From Sphingobacteriia bacterium 24-36-13 (lineage in GTDB: Bacteria; Bacteroidota; Bacteroidia; Chitinophagales; Chitinophagaceae), in the NCBI GenBank assembly GCA_002281875.1, contig NCHN01000036.1:1-33478 (forward strand): 33,478 bases of DNA, given 5' to 3'. The position numbers and the translations under genes are program-made. The notes under the pieces were generated by a model. The model was not told the DNA's origin. It did no database searches and was given only the letters and a program-made list of their open reading frames with translations. Positions 25,079-33,478 of this stretch are shown here, one piece after another (positions within the stretch are counted from its first letter, which is position 1; every line of letters starts with the position of its first letter).

Positions 25079-26166
25079 GAAAGGGTATTAATTTCAAGGT
25101 TAACAATATAATAGCCATTTTCAGTTAGGTGGCTTAATTGGTGTTTTTCTGGATACAATAATTCTAATCTCCTTTTTACATTATTTATGCCAATACCTGT
25201 GTTTTCCATCATATTGTTTTCTGAATGAACAATATAATTTTTAGCATAAAAATATATAGTATGTTCAGTTGCTTTAAGATTGATTTCAATGCTGCTTTGT
25301 TCTTTGGTACTCACCCCATATTTAAATGCATTCTCAACAAATGGAATAAAAATTAACGGAGCAACCAGTAGGGGGGCGGTGTTGCCCTCAATGTTAAAAT
25401 TCACTTGAACCTTATCCGTTAATCTTACTTGTTGTAATTCTATATAATTATGAATAAATGCAACTTCATTTTCTAGCGGCACTAAATTTCTTTCTGTTTC
25501 TGTAAGTATATAACGCATAATAGCAGAAAGCTTTAAAACGGCATGGGCTGTTTTATCACTTTTTACTATAGCTAAAGAATAAATATTATTAAGTGTATTA
25601 AAGAAAAAATGCGGATTCACTTGCGATTTTAAGAAAGAAAGCTCGGTGTTAATTCTCTCATGTTCTGTTTCTTTTCTATTTTGTTCTGTTTGTAACCAGC
25701 GCCTAACTACTTCAATACATGCCCCAAAAGTGATTACTAATAAGAACAAAACAGTATTGAAAAAATCTGCATAAGGTCTTCTTCTAATTCTTCCAATTCT
25801 ATTTCCTCTATTAATGCCCCTTGTGTTTTCAGTTACATTTAAAGGAATTTCAGGAGGATAAATCATCATCGCCAATGTGCGAGGCACATATAGAAAGAAA
25901 AGTAAACATCCAATTAAGCTTAGAATATACAAGAACCATTTTTCTTTGATGAGTAATTTCGGAATCAACACCATGGTATTTAAATAGTAGAATACCATGA
26001 GCATAATATTGTTAAGAACAATTACTGTGAGCATATGATTGCTCATGCTAAAATCTCTTAACCTAGGAAAAAACACCAAGTAGGGTAAAAAGAAAAAGCA
26101 AAGCCAAGCAGCTAAATGTGCTACATATTGTATGGCCCTGTTTTTATCTGAAATGGTCTTAATCAT
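25075..26166 (-). CDS. LytS/YehU-type sensor histidine kinase
   Basis: A 363-residue membrane kinase of the His_kinase (PF06580) class. Four hydrophobic segments are visible (about residues 13-34, 45-63, 77-94 and 136-152). A basic, arginine-rich loop of about 15 residues (RGINRGNRIGRIRRRP) lies before the fourth segment. The phospho-acceptor is His186 in QVNPHFFFN. The ATPase part has FVENAFKYG (N box) and TGIGINNVKRRLELLY (G box). There is no extracytoplasmic sensor domain, so sensing probably involves the membrane segments. ATG 26166 is preferred to the TTG at 26181. It is cotranscribed with the LytTR regulator. Confidence 0.94.
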   Translation of the reverse strand: MIKTISDKNRAIQYVAHLAAWLCFFFLPYLVFFPRLRDFSMSNHMLTVIVLNNIMLMVFYYLNTMVLIPKLLIKEKWFLYILSLIGCLLFFLYVPRTLAMMIYPPEIPLNVTENTRGINRGNRIGRIRRRPYADFFNTVLFLLVITFGACIEVVRRWLQTEQNRKETEHERINTELSFLKSQVNPHFFFNTLNNIYSLAIVKSDKTAHAVLKLSAIMRYILTETERNLVPLENEVAFIHNYIELQQVRLTDKVQVNFNIEGNTAPLLVAPLIFIPFVENAFKYGVSTKEQSSIEINLKATEHTIYFYAKNYIVHSENNMMENTGIGINNVKRRLELLYPEKHQLSHLTENGYYIVNLEINTLS

Positions 26167-26191
26167 AATGTTTGGTACCAATGGGTATATC

Positions 26192-26225
26192 CAAATGTAG
26201 GGTGTATGCGCTTTATTTAATCAAA
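26192..26225 (-). promoter_or_regulatory. Promoter of the kinase/regulator pair
   Basis: On the minus strand, TTTG (26222-26225) is followed after 22 bases by TACATTTG (26192-26199), a perfect -7 box. The spacing is at the long end of the 17-23 base range reported for Flavobacterium promoters. The predicted start gives a leader of about 20 bases to the ATG at 26166. Confidence 0.6.
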
Positions 26226-26246
26226 ATGGGGCCGAAAATAGGCTTA

Positions 26247-27170
26247 TCATCGGTGAATTTCGGCGTATAAATGTTGAACCAAACCATCTGCAAGCCCTAT
26301 TTTAGGCACATAAATCTCGTCTGCATCAGCCCAACGCATTACATTAATATAAATTTGTAATGCTGGTACTATAACGTCAGCTCGGTCGTTTCTGAGCTTA
26401 TAAATATTAATCCTGTCTTCTAAGGAAAAATTCGAAATCTCTTTATAATAGTCTTTCAGTAAATCTAAACTGAGGGGTTTACCATCCTTCTTCTTGCTCA
26501 ATGAAAAAACTTTATTGATATTTCCACCAGTTCCAATGGCAATAATTTTCTTGTACCCCTTGGTTGCCGATTTAATATAGTCCTTCATTTCATTCCATTT
26601 ATAATCGTCTACCATATCTTTTAAAAGTCGAATAGTTCCAATATTAAATGAACGTTTAAAAGTTAGTTTGCCGTCAGTAAAAAAAGTGAGTTCTGTACTA
26701 CCACCACCTACATCAATATACATATAGCTATTGGCTACATCCATATTCTCTGCAATATGGTTTTCATATATTATAGATGCTTCTAAATCTCCACTGATTA
26801 TTTCAATACCTAGCCCGGTTTCTAGTTTTACTTTTCTAATTATATCTGCAGAATTAGAAGCATCCCTCATTGCACTTGTGGCACATGCAATCACTTCTTT
26901 TACATTATACGCATTCAATAAATGACTATAGGCTTTCATGGTTTGAAGAATCATCCCCCTTTTTTCCTTGGAGATTTCTCCATTAGCAAATACATCAAAG
27001 CCCAATCTTAGGGGAACCCTTACCAAATTCAATTTATTGAATTGGGGTTTTCCATTTTTATCATTGCTTACTTCAACAATTAATAATCTTGCTGCGTTAC
27101 TTCCTATATCAATTGCTGCTAGCCTCACTGGTGGTATTGTTTTTTCTGAACAGGTAATGATAGGTCTCAA
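26247..27170 (-). CDS. ppx: Ppx/GppA family exopolyphosphatase
   Basis: A 307-residue phosphatase of the ASKHA fold, about the length of the short Ppx/GppA proteins. Motifs are AAIDIGSNAARLLI (phosphate 1), CATSAMRDA, YIDVGGGSTELTF (phosphate 2) and IAIGTGGNI. It would release phosphate from the ends of polyphosphate or remove the 5' phosphate of pppGpp; short forms without the C-terminal HD domain occur widely. The ATG at 27170 lies 62 bp inside the end of ppk1. A GTG at 27128 just before RLAAIDIGSN is a credible alternative that reduces the overlap to 20 bp. The close link with the polyphosphate kinase gene supports a polyphosphate role. Confidence 0.92.
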   Translation of the reverse strand: MRPIITCSEKTIPPVRLAAIDIGSNAARLLIVEVSNDKNGKPQFNKLNLVRVPLRLGFDVFANGEISKEKRGMILQTMKAYSHLLNAYNVKEVIACATSAMRDASNSADIIRKVKLETGLGIEIISGDLEASIIYENHIAENMDVANSYMYIDVGGGSTELTFFTDGKLTFKRSFNIGTIRLLKDMVDDYKWNEMKDYIKSATKGYKKIIAIGTGGNINKVFSLSKKKDGKPLSLDLLKDYYKEISNFSLEDRINIYKLRNDRADVIVPALQIYINVMRWADADEIYVPKIGLADGLVQHLYAEIHR

Positions 27171-29202
27171 TTTGTGACCTAATTTTCTTTTTTCCTACGG
27201 AAGGTACATAGTTGTTGGCTAATTCACTGTTCAGAATTCGGGCTTTTACATTGTCTCTTAACTGAATGTGGATAATATCAATCAATTCCTGTTTGATGGT
27301 AGGGTCTGTTATCGGAACTGCTGCCTCTACTCGATGATTAAGGTTTCTTACCATCCAATCTGCACTAGATATATATACTTTTTCTTTACCCAGATTATGG
27401 AAAATCATTACCCTAGAATGTTCTAAATATTCATCTACAATACTAATGGCTTTAACTGGCTGTTTAAATTTCTTTCTATCTATTTCGGCACAAAATATAC
27501 CCCTGACAATCATTTCAATTTTTACCCCTGCAGCTCCCGCAGCATACAATTTATCTATCAGGCTTGCGTCACTCAAAGAATTTACTTTTAAAATGATTCC
27601 AGCTGCTTTGCCTGCTTTTGCGTGTTTAATTTCTGAATCAATGAGCGCATATAATTCATTACGCATATTGGTAGGGCAAACCATGAGGGTTTTACAAGAC
27701 TTTAAAAGTAATGTTCCGGCTTTCCAATTTTCTAAATAGCGAAACATCTTATTAATATCGTTCATGATATTTCTATTAGAAGTAAGCAAGCAGTGGTCTC
27801 CATAAACTTTGGCTGTTTTTTCATTCAAGTTTCCGGTGCTTACAAATCCATAATGGGTGGTCCTGGTTCCCTTTCTTTTATTAATCACACAAAGCTTTGC
27901 ATGAATTTTCATTTTGGGTACCCCTAATAAAACTTTAACTCCTTCTTCTTCTAAAATCTTCTTCCATTCTAAATTGGCTTCCTCGTCAAATCGAGCTTTT
28001 AATTCCAACATAACCACTACTTGTTTGCCGTTACGTGCTGCATTAACTAATGCATTGATGACTTTAGAATTAGACGCCAAACGATAGGCAGTTATTTTAA
28101 TGGAAATTACTTCTGGATCCATTGCTGCTTCTCTCAGCAAATCTATAATGGGGTCAAAAGCATGATAGGGGAAATGAAGCATCACATCTTGCTTCAAAAT
28201 GATGTCTGTAACTCTTAATGAAGTTTGTAATGACTTAGGTATAAATGAAGCCCTTCGCGTACTTTTATTATTGAGGATATCAGGAAAATCCATGAAATGC
28301 CTAAAGTTGTGAATACGGGCTCCAGGAATAATATTACTTTTCCTATTTAAGCTTAGCCTTCTAATTAGATACTCTAATAAACCTGGATCCATTTCTTTGT
28401 CGTACACGAATCTTACAGGCTTGCCCTTTCTTCTATTTTTAATACCCTTCTCAATTTTTTCGGCAAAGCTGGTACTGATATCATTGTCTAAATCTATTTC
28501 TGCGTCTTTGGTTACTTTAAACACATGCGCTTCAAAAATATCGTAGCCAAAATAAGAGAAGATAACAGGTAAGTTAAATCGTATCACATCTTCTAATAGA
28601 ATGATGTTTTTCTCGTCTTTCTTAGAAGGCAATAGAATGAACCTTCCAACTGCTTTAGTAGGAATTTCAATCAGTGCATATTTTTGTTGATAGGCAGAAT
28701 TTTTTTTGCGCATCACTACCCCTAAAAAAATACTCTTATCTCTTAAGTAGGGAAGCTGTGGCAGGGTTTCTATCATTAGAGGAATGATATTTGATCGTAC
28801 TTCTTCGTCAAAAAACTTTCTTACAAATTGTTGTTGAATTTTAGTTAGCTGTGTTTCAGTAACAAGCGTAATTTTTTCTTTTTTTAATTCCTTTTGAATA
28901 CCGTCCCAAATTCGATTAAACTCATTTTGTTGTTGCAAAACGGTCATCTGAATTTGGTCAAGAATTTTTTGGGGATCCTCTTCCATATACATATTGAGTT
29001 TCTTTCTTTTTTCTGAAAACTCAATCATGCGTTTTAATGTAGCAACCCTAACCCTAAAAAACTCGTCTGTATTATTTGAAAATATTCCTAAGAATCGAAT
29101 CCGCTCCCTTAATGGAACGGTTGCATCATTGGCTTCTTGCAATACACGTGCATTAAAACTGAGCCAACTTATATCTCTTTGAATCAAGTGGTTTTTTGAC
29201 AT
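27109..29202 (-). CDS. ppk1: Polyphosphate kinase 1
   Basis: A 697-residue PPK1, which makes long-chain polyphosphate from ATP reversibly. The start has the family motif RDISWLSFNARVLQEA. The catalytic His434 lies in KIHAKLCVI, and the second active-site histidine is in EHSRVMIFHN. Other conserved parts are FPYHAFDP, ELKARFDEEANL and GFVSTGNLNEKTAK. ATG at 29202 is used because the first PPK1 residues follow it directly; a TTG at 29223 would add seven atypical residues. It overlaps ppx at the 3' end, and the adenylyltransferase gene precedes it by 52 bp, so a four-gene minus-strand operon is likely. Confidence 0.97.
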   Translation of the reverse strand: MSKNHLIQRDISWLSFNARVLQEANDATVPLRERIRFLGIFSNNTDEFFRVRVATLKRMIEFSEKRKKLNMYMEEDPQKILDQIQMTVLQQQNEFNRIWDGIQKELKKEKITLVTETQLTKIQQQFVRKFFDEEVRSNIIPLMIETLPQLPYLRDKSIFLGVVMRKKNSAYQQKYALIEIPTKAVGRFILLPSKKDEKNIILLEDVIRFNLPVIFSYFGYDIFEAHVFKVTKDAEIDLDNDISTSFAEKIEKGIKNRRKGKPVRFVYDKEMDPGLLEYLIRRLSLNRKSNIIPGARIHNFRHFMDFPDILNNKSTRRASFIPKSLQTSLRVTDIILKQDVMLHFPYHAFDPIIDLLREAAMDPEVISIKITAYRLASNSKVINALVNAARNGKQVVVMLELKARFDEEANLEWKKILEEEGVKVLLGVPKMKIHAKLCVINKRKGTRTTHYGFVSTGNLNEKTAKVYGDHCLLTSNRNIMNDINKMFRYLENWKAGTLLLKSCKTLMVCPTNMRNELYALIDSEIKHAKAGKAAGIILKVNSLSDASLIDKLYAAGAAGVKIEMIVRGIFCAEIDRKKFKQPVKAISIVDEYLEHSRVMIFHNLGKEKVYISSADWMVRNLNHRVEAAVPITDPTIKQELIDIIHIQLRDNVKARILNSELANNYVPSVGKKKIRSQIETYHYLFRKNNTTSEASSN

Positions 29203-29254
29203 GGTCAAATATACTTTATACAATAAAAACCTTGTGTTAAGTCTTTGCTACAAA

Positions 29255-29752
29255 CTATGAGTAAGACTTTTTAATATGCGCTATGATGCCTGTAGTAGAG
29301 AATCCTTCCACAATTGGGTTAATGACTACTCTTCCTCCATTGGCAATGACTTCTTTTGACCCTACAATTTGGTCAATGGTATAGTCTCCCCCTTTTACAA
29401 TTACATCGGGAAGCAGTTCTTGAATTAATACTAAAGGGGTGTCTTCTTCAAAAACCACGACTGCATCTACGACCGCTAAATTGCTGAGCATAATGCTTCT
29501 GCTTGTTTGATTATTGATGGGACGTTCTGGGCCTTTTAACCTTTTTACACTATCGTCGCTATTAACACCAATAATTAAAATATCTGCTTCTGATGCAGCT
29601 TGGTTTAAGGAGAAAATATGCCCCTCGTGTAGAATATCAAAACAGCCATTGCTAAAAGCAATCGTTTTGTTGTTTACCCGCCATGCTGCTACTTGTTTTT
29701 TTAAGGTTTCTAGGGTAAAGATTTTATGAGAAATTGCGTTAGTTGCTTTCAT
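29255..29752 (-). CDS. rfaE2: D-glycero-beta-D-manno-heptose 1-phosphate adenylyltransferase-like (RfaE2)
   Basis: A 165-residue nucleotidyltransferase. The cytidylyltransferase-type motif is NGCFDILHEGH (about residues 36-46), the middle part has VNSDDSVKRLKGPERPI, and the end has VKGGDY and GFSTTGII, which holds the second nucleotide motif. This matches the C-terminal adenylyltransferase domain of HldE when encoded as a separate protein. It would form ADP-heptose from heptose-1-phosphate and ATP. No other heptose gene is in the window, so the true sugar substrate is open. It overlaps the end of the membrane-protein gene by 14 bp, which indicates one operon. Confidence 0.9.
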   Translation of the reverse strand: MKATNAISHKIFTLETLKKQVAAWRVNNKTIAFSNGCFDILHEGHIFSLNQAASEADILIIGVNSDDSVKRLKGPERPINNQTSRSIMLSNLAVVDAVVVFEEDTPLVLIQELLPDVIVKGGDYTIDQIVGSKEVIANGGRVVINPIVEGFSTTGIIAHIKKSYS

Positions 29753-30752
29753 GTGTTATTTTTTTGTTGTACCAAGGAAGTAGCCCCAAGCTGATGAAGC
29801 CAACAATTAATACAATGATGAATTGAGCAAACCATTGTAGGGTGCCGTTGGCAAAGCCCAGTTCAAATCCTACTCCGTTTTTCTCTAAAACTTTGGCAAT
29901 AAAATAGGCGTAAGCACCTATACCGCCAGGGGTAATAATCATTCCAATACTTCCAAAAGCAAGGGCTGAAACTGCAGCGGCTATACCCAAATTGCTGGTA
30001 CCTGCAGTTGCATAAAGTCCAATCCAGGTACCTACAATATAAAGCCCCCAAATAAGTGTACTATAAATAATGAAAAGGCCTTTTTGTTCCAATTGCCTAA
30101 TGCTACTCAACCCTTCCCAAACCCCCGCAATAATTTTGCTAAAAACCGATACAATCTTATTATGGGGTAATTTTTTAATGATGACAATAGTTCCTATTAT
30201 AATAAATAGCAATATAAATACAATGATGCCAATTTTGAAAAAAGGGATATCAGCTTGATCCGTTTTAAATAAAGGCCTTAATAGCTGACCAGCATATTCT
30301 CCTACTACATCAAATTGACTGATTAAAGCAATTACAAATACCAATCCAAGCGAAATCACATCAAATGCCCTTTCTACTAATATGGTCCCCACTAATTTGT
30401 CTGCAGGTACTTTTTCGTATTTGGCTAAAAGGGTACATTTCAGTAATTCTCCCAATCTGGGAACAGCTAAATTGGCTAAATATCCAACCATCACTGCAAA
30501 AAACACATTCGGCGTTCTGGGGGTATAACCCATTGGTTTCATCAAGATTTTCCATCTTAAGGATCGAATGAAATGGCTAGCGGTCAGAATTAAAAAAACG
30601 GGGATTAATAACCAATAATTGGCATTTTGAAGGGATTTTTTGAAATCTCCCCACTTTTCTGGGGGTATTTGTTGCATACTCCACCAAACTAAAAACAGGC
30701 CTAAGCCTAGAAAAAACAAGTATTGAAGTATAGAAAACCACTTTTTTCTCAT
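29739..30752 (-). CDS. Flippase-like membrane protein (LPG synthase transmembrane / UPF0104 family)
   Basis: A 337-residue integral membrane protein with about eight hydrophobic helices. Signatures of the lysylphosphatidylglycerol-synthase transmembrane family are HFIRSLRWKILM, NLAVPRLGELLKC, a GTILVERAFDVISL helix and TPGGIGAYAYF near the C-terminus. The catalytic lysyltransferase domain of MprF is absent, so it is more likely a lipid transporter or flippase than a synthase. Its last 14 bp overlap the RfaE2-like gene. It is divergent from the glycogen-synthase-like gene, with a 171-bp gap between starts. The transported lipid is unknown. Confidence 0.88.
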   Translation of the reverse strand: MRKKWFSILQYLFFLGLGLFLVWWSMQQIPPEKWGDFKKSLQNANYWLLIPVFLILTASHFIRSLRWKILMKPMGYTPRTPNVFFAVMVGYLANLAVPRLGELLKCTLLAKYEKVPADKLVGTILVERAFDVISLGLVFVIALISQFDVVGEYAGQLLRPLFKTDQADIPFFKIGIIVFILLFIIIGTIVIIKKLPHNKIVSVFSKIIAGVWEGLSSIRQLEQKGLFIIYSTLIWGLYIVGTWIGLYATAGTSNLGIAAAVSALAFGSIGMIITPGGIGAYAYFIAKVLEKNGVGFELGFANGTLQWFAQFIIVLIVGFISLGLLPWYNKKITHESN

Positions 30753-30877
30753 ATTTCAAAGATACCATATTTGGCTTTCCTAAGTTAAAAATGGCAGGGG
30801 CAGGCTTCGTTTACCGATTTTAATAGTTGATTATCAATCAAAAACGAATACAGTAGTGTATTTCACGCTATATTTCG

Positions 30878-30885
30878 TAACTTTG
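30878..30885 (+). promoter_or_regulatory. -7 box before the glycogen-synthase-like gene
   Basis: TAACTTTG matches TAnnTTTG exactly and would place the start near 30892, about 32 bases before the ATG at 30924. No clear TTG lies at -33, so support is partial. Confidence 0.5.
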
Positions 30886-30923
30886 CAAACTTATTCAGGG
30901 TCAGGTTCTAAAAAGAAGTGTTC

Positions 30924-31742
30924 ATGTCTACAAAGAAAAGGATATTATTTATTGCCACTGAAATGTCTCCGTATTTGGAATTAACGGAGTTTGCAGAAGT
31001 AATAAATAAACTTGCTATTAAAAGCAACGACAGCGGTTTAGAAGTGAGATGCATCATGCCGCGTTTTGGGGTGATTAATGAGCGCAGACATAGATTACAC
31101 GAAGTGGTAAGATTGTCTGGAATCAATGTAACTGTTGACAACGATGATCATCCATTACAAATTAAAGTGGCTTCTTTGCCAAATGCAAGATTGCAAGTCT
31201 ATTTCTTGGAAAATGAAGATTTTTTCAAGCGCAAGCAAATTTTTCATGACGACAATGAAACCTGGTTCGACGATAACGATTTAAGAACTGTATTTTTTTG
31301 TAAGGGGGCATTAGAAACTGTCAAAAAATTTGGATGGCCTCCTGATATTATTCACTGCAGTGGATGGATGAGTGGATTAATTCCTGCTTATATTAAGACC
31401 GCGTATAAAAAAGAGCCTGTTTTTGGGAATAGTAAAGTAGTATTTACCATTGGTCAAAATACCTTTGAGGAAAGCCTTGGTGCTGATTTCTTAAAGCGAG
31501 CTGTAATCAATGTAAATATAAAAGACAAAGACTTAGATGCTTTTAAAGACAGCAACAATACAGCTATGTTTAAAGGCGGTGCTCATTTTGCAGATGCCAT
31601 TTCATTTGGTTCAGACATTATTGATAAAAAACTGACTGATGAATTTTCTAAAGTAAAGGGCAAAAAAGTAGTTCCATTTAAAGGATGGGATTCTGATTTA
31701 ACAGAGTATTTAGAATTGTACAACGACCTTGCGGGTAAGTAA
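30924..31742 (+). CDS. Glycogen/starch synthase N-terminal-domain protein (probably non-catalytic)
   Basis: A 272-residue protein matching only the N-terminal GT5 half of glycogen synthase. Recognisable parts are ILFIATEMSPY at the start, VRCIMPRFG, VYFLENEDFF and PDIIHCSGWMSGLIPAY. Full enzymes are about 470 residues or more; the whole C-terminal nucleotide-sugar-binding domain is missing. The KTGGL motif that normally follows the first strand is replaced by LELTEF. Catalytic glycogen synthesis is therefore unlikely, and a binding or regulatory role is inferred. The stop is clean and a DUF4270 gene follows after 9 bp, so this is a compact gene, not a random truncation. ATG 30924 is preferred to the GTG at 30918. 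Confidence 0.85.
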   Translation: MSTKKRILFIATEMSPYLELTEFAEVINKLAIKSNDSGLEVRCIMPRFGVINERRHRLHEVVRLSGINVTVDNDDHPLQIKVASLPNARLQVYFLENEDFFKRKQIFHDDNETWFDDNDLRTVFFCKGALETVKKFGWPPDIIHCSGWMSGLIPAYIKTAYKKEPVFGNSKVVFTIGQNTFEESLGADFLKRAVINVNIKDKDLDAFKDSNNTAMFKGGAHFADAISFGSDIIDKKLTDEFSKVKGKKVVPFKGWDSDLTEYLELYNDLAGK

Positions 31743-31751
31743 AACCAGAAC

Positions 31752-33236
31752 ATGTTAGCTAATTTTAGACTGCGGTTATCGCATATTTTTTTCCTACTTA
31801 TTTTGTTTGTTTCAGCAGCATGTACCAGAATTACTACCACCGAATTAGGTGGTGGACTAATTCCTATTGTAGATGGCGTGAATACTTTTGACACCATCTT
31901 GGAATTACAAACTGATACTTTTGAAGAAACTGATACCACCAGGGTATACAATTCTGATAATATGGTAATTGGTGCTATTACCAATGATCCACTATTTGGA
32001 AGAACTTCAGCTGAATTAAATTTCGAATTATATCCATCTTTCTATCCCTTTTCTGTGCCAGGATCTAAAGATAGCTTAGTCGTAGACTCTGCTGTGTTGA
32101 TTTTGAGTTACAAAGGATTTTATGGAGATTCAACACAACCGCTTCAAGTTAATGTTCAAGAAATTAGCCCGGCAACTCCTTTGAGTCCATTTATTAGTTA
32201 TCCTGTTAATCATCCTACAGTATACCCTATTAATACAATTGGAAGTTTAGGTAATACGGCTACTATTGATATTAGAACACTTAGTGATTCTGTAAACAAT
32301 AGATATGAAAATAGCAACAATCAAATTAGAATCCCGCTAAGGTCAGATGTTGCAAGAAGATTTTTAAGAGATTATGATTCAACCAATGCTTATAGAAACG
32401 ATAGTACGTTTAAATCTTTCTTTAAAGGGTTTTCTGTAAAAGTACAAGCGACTAATCCTGCCAATGCATTGTTGTACATTAATTTATTAGATACCAACAC
32501 CAAGCTTGCTTTGTATTACAATACCAGTAGTACTGGCGCAACTGTTAGAGATACTTCGGTAGCATATTTTAAATTTAATTCTGCGGCAAGTGCTTATGCC
32601 AATTATATCGTACGTAATACAGCTGGTGCAGAAATTAATAACCATATTACTACTACATCTAAACCAGATTCATTGGTATATGTGCAAAGTTTTCCGGGCA
32701 CTTATGTTCGTATTAGAATTCCCAATTTACAAGGCTTAAGTAATAGAATCATACACCGCGCAGAGTTAGTGGCAGAGCAGGTTCCCGACGATAATAATCT
32801 GTTAACATTAGACCGTTATTTTCAAGCACCTCGCTTGTTGTTGTTGAGTGCCTACGATTCTGCCAAGAAACAAAAAAGAAATATTCCCAACGATTATTTA
32901 GTGAGTACGCAAGGCCCTAACACAGTTGATTTTGGTGGATTTAGAACTTTTAAAACAGTCAACGGATACGATAGAGTAGCTGCTTACAATTTCATCATCA
33001 GTAGATATATACAAGGAATTGTTACTAGAAAAGATTCTTCTTTTACACTAAGACTTTCTGCACCATCTAATGATTCTTTAAACTTTACTCCACCATATCC
33101 CAACAACTTAGTTTCTCAAATGTATTATCTTAATGCAGCTGTTGGAAATGAAGTTGCCAATGGTAGAGTTAGATTGGGAGGTGGAACGCATAGCAGATTT
33201 AGAATGCGTTTAAGGTTAGTGTATTCAAAACTTTAA
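31752..33236 (+). CDS. DUF4270 family lipoprotein
   Basis: A 494-residue lipoprotein with signal peptide and lipobox VSAAC (Cys24). The N-terminal part carries the family features ELGGGLIP, GAITNDPLFG and then SLVVDSAVLILSY. The remainder is beta-rich, with the segment RIIHRAELV and a closing GGGTHSRFRMRLRLVYSKL-type strand. DUF4270 proteins are widespread outer-membrane lipoproteins of Bacteroidota with no established function. It lies 9 bp after the glycogen-synthase-like gene, a pairing I recall from other Bacteroidota genomes. No enzymatic motif is visible. Confidence 0.9.
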   Translation: MLANFRLRLSHIFFLLILFVSAACTRITTTELGGGLIPIVDGVNTFDTILELQTDTFEETDTTRVYNSDNMVIGAITNDPLFGRTSAELNFELYPSFYPFSVPGSKDSLVVDSAVLILSYKGFYGDSTQPLQVNVQEISPATPLSPFISYPVNHPTVYPINTIGSLGNTATIDIRTLSDSVNNRYENSNNQIRIPLRSDVARRFLRDYDSTNAYRNDSTFKSFFKGFSVKVQATNPANALLYINLLDTNTKLALYYNTSSTGATVRDTSVAYFKFNSAASAYANYIVRNTAGAEINNHITTTSKPDSLVYVQSFPGTYVRIRIPNLQGLSNRIIHRAELVAEQVPDDNNLLTLDRYFQAPRLLLLSAYDSAKKQKRNIPNDYLVSTQGPNTVDFGGFRTFKTVNGYDRVAAYNFIISRYIQGIVTRKDSSFTLRLSAPSNDSLNFTPPYPNNLVSQMYYLNAAVGNEVANGRVRLGGGTHSRFRMRLRLVYSKL

Positions 33237-33266
33237 TCATCTACAACCATATAAAAACTATATTCA

Positions 33267-33478
33267 ATGCCTTATTTATTTACTTCTGAGAGTGTTTCTG
33301 AAGGACATCCGGACAAGGTAGCGGACCAGATATCTGATGCGCTGATTGACCATTTTTTAGCGTTTGATCCACAGAGTAAAGTGGCTTGCGAAACCTTGGT
33401 AACCACTGGTCAGGTGGTATTAGCGGGTGAAGTAAAGTCTAAAGCTTATTTAGATGTACAAGAGATTGCTCGTGGGGT
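33267..33478 (+). CDS. metK: S-adenosylmethionine synthetase, N-terminal part (cut by window edge)
   Basis: The first 70 codons of methionine adenosyltransferase, which makes S-adenosylmethionine from methionine and ATP. The start [21 protein letters not shown] holds the active-site region (SEGHPDK, including the ATP-phosphate-contacting His and the nearby Asp). It is followed by DALID, then [16 protein letters not shown]. The gene continues past the window. It starts 30 bp after the DUF4270 stop on the same strand, so it may be read from the same transcript. Confidence 0.96.
   Translation, partial: MPYLFTSESVSEGHPDKVADQISDALIDHFLAFDPQSKVACETLVTTGQVVLAGEVKSKAYLDVQEIARG

Noticed and set aside
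29206-29213. TATATTTG box as ppk1 promoter (minus strand)
   Set aside because: It would place the transcript start inside the ATG at 29202, and no -33 TTG is present; chance matches are likely in A+T-rich DNA.
30757-30764. TATCTTTG box as promoter of the flippase-like gene (minus strand)
   Set aside because: It is only four bases before the ATG at 30752 and has no -33 element, so it would imply a leaderless message without other support.

Overview
The window is a stretch of ordinary chromosome from a Bacteroidota bacterium, most likely class Chitinophagia (Chitinophagaceae; the exact genus is inference). The reasons are: A+T-rich DNA; promoters of the Bacteroidota form TTG(n17-23)TAnnTTTG; starts without clear Shine-Dalgarno sequences; lipoproteins beginning Cys-Lys-Lys-Glu/Asp; a TonB-dependent receptor with an N-terminal CarboxypepD_reg-like domain; the type IX secretion protein PorQ; and head-GIN and DUF4270 proteins. 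No phage, insertion sequence, CRISPR array or integrase is visible.

Layout. 1-251: tandem ~92-bp repeats on the minus strand, each a tRNA-like 5' two-thirds, with a near-perfect promoter at 260-290. 366-3368: three secreted lipoproteins, two of them tandem PKD paralogues. 3477-7770: a tight three-gene unit (M28 aminopeptidase, PLP-dependent dehydratase/racemase, GMC oxidoreductase). 7774-10380 (minus): a TIGR04325 methyltransferase and gamma-glutamyltransferase. 10451-12943: an M14-like carboxypeptidase, convergent with a TonB-dependent receptor (13050-15422) that sits behind a TPP riboswitch. 15659-16387: a head-GIN protein. 16446-16517: initiator tRNA-Met. 16613-18837: era and der. 18937-19119: a 60-aa repeat lipoprotein. 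19315-22761: lon and porQ. 22796-24329 (minus): an ALDH7-type aldehyde dehydrogenase broken by an exact 10-bp duplication. 24380-26166 (minus): a LytTR two-component pair. 26247-30752 (minus): exopolyphosphatase, polyphosphate kinase, a heptose-1-phosphate adenylyltransferase-like enzyme and a flippase-like membrane protein. 30924-33236: a glycogen-synthase-like half protein and DUF4270 lipoprotein. 33267 to the end: start of metK.

How the genes work together. Several units concern the cell envelope and nutrient import: peptide and glutathione hydrolysis (M28, GGT, M14), thiamine-regulated outer-membrane uptake, lipoproteins and PorQ. Housekeeping units are era/der (ribosome assembly), lon (proteolysis), ppk1/ppx (polyphosphate) and metK. 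The most unusual items are the promoter-bearing tRNA-like array at the left edge, the riboswitch with a hairpin that encloses the receptor start codon, and the freshly broken aldehyde dehydrogenase. No stretch over 300 bases lacks a gene except the left edge (1-365), which holds the array and its promoter.
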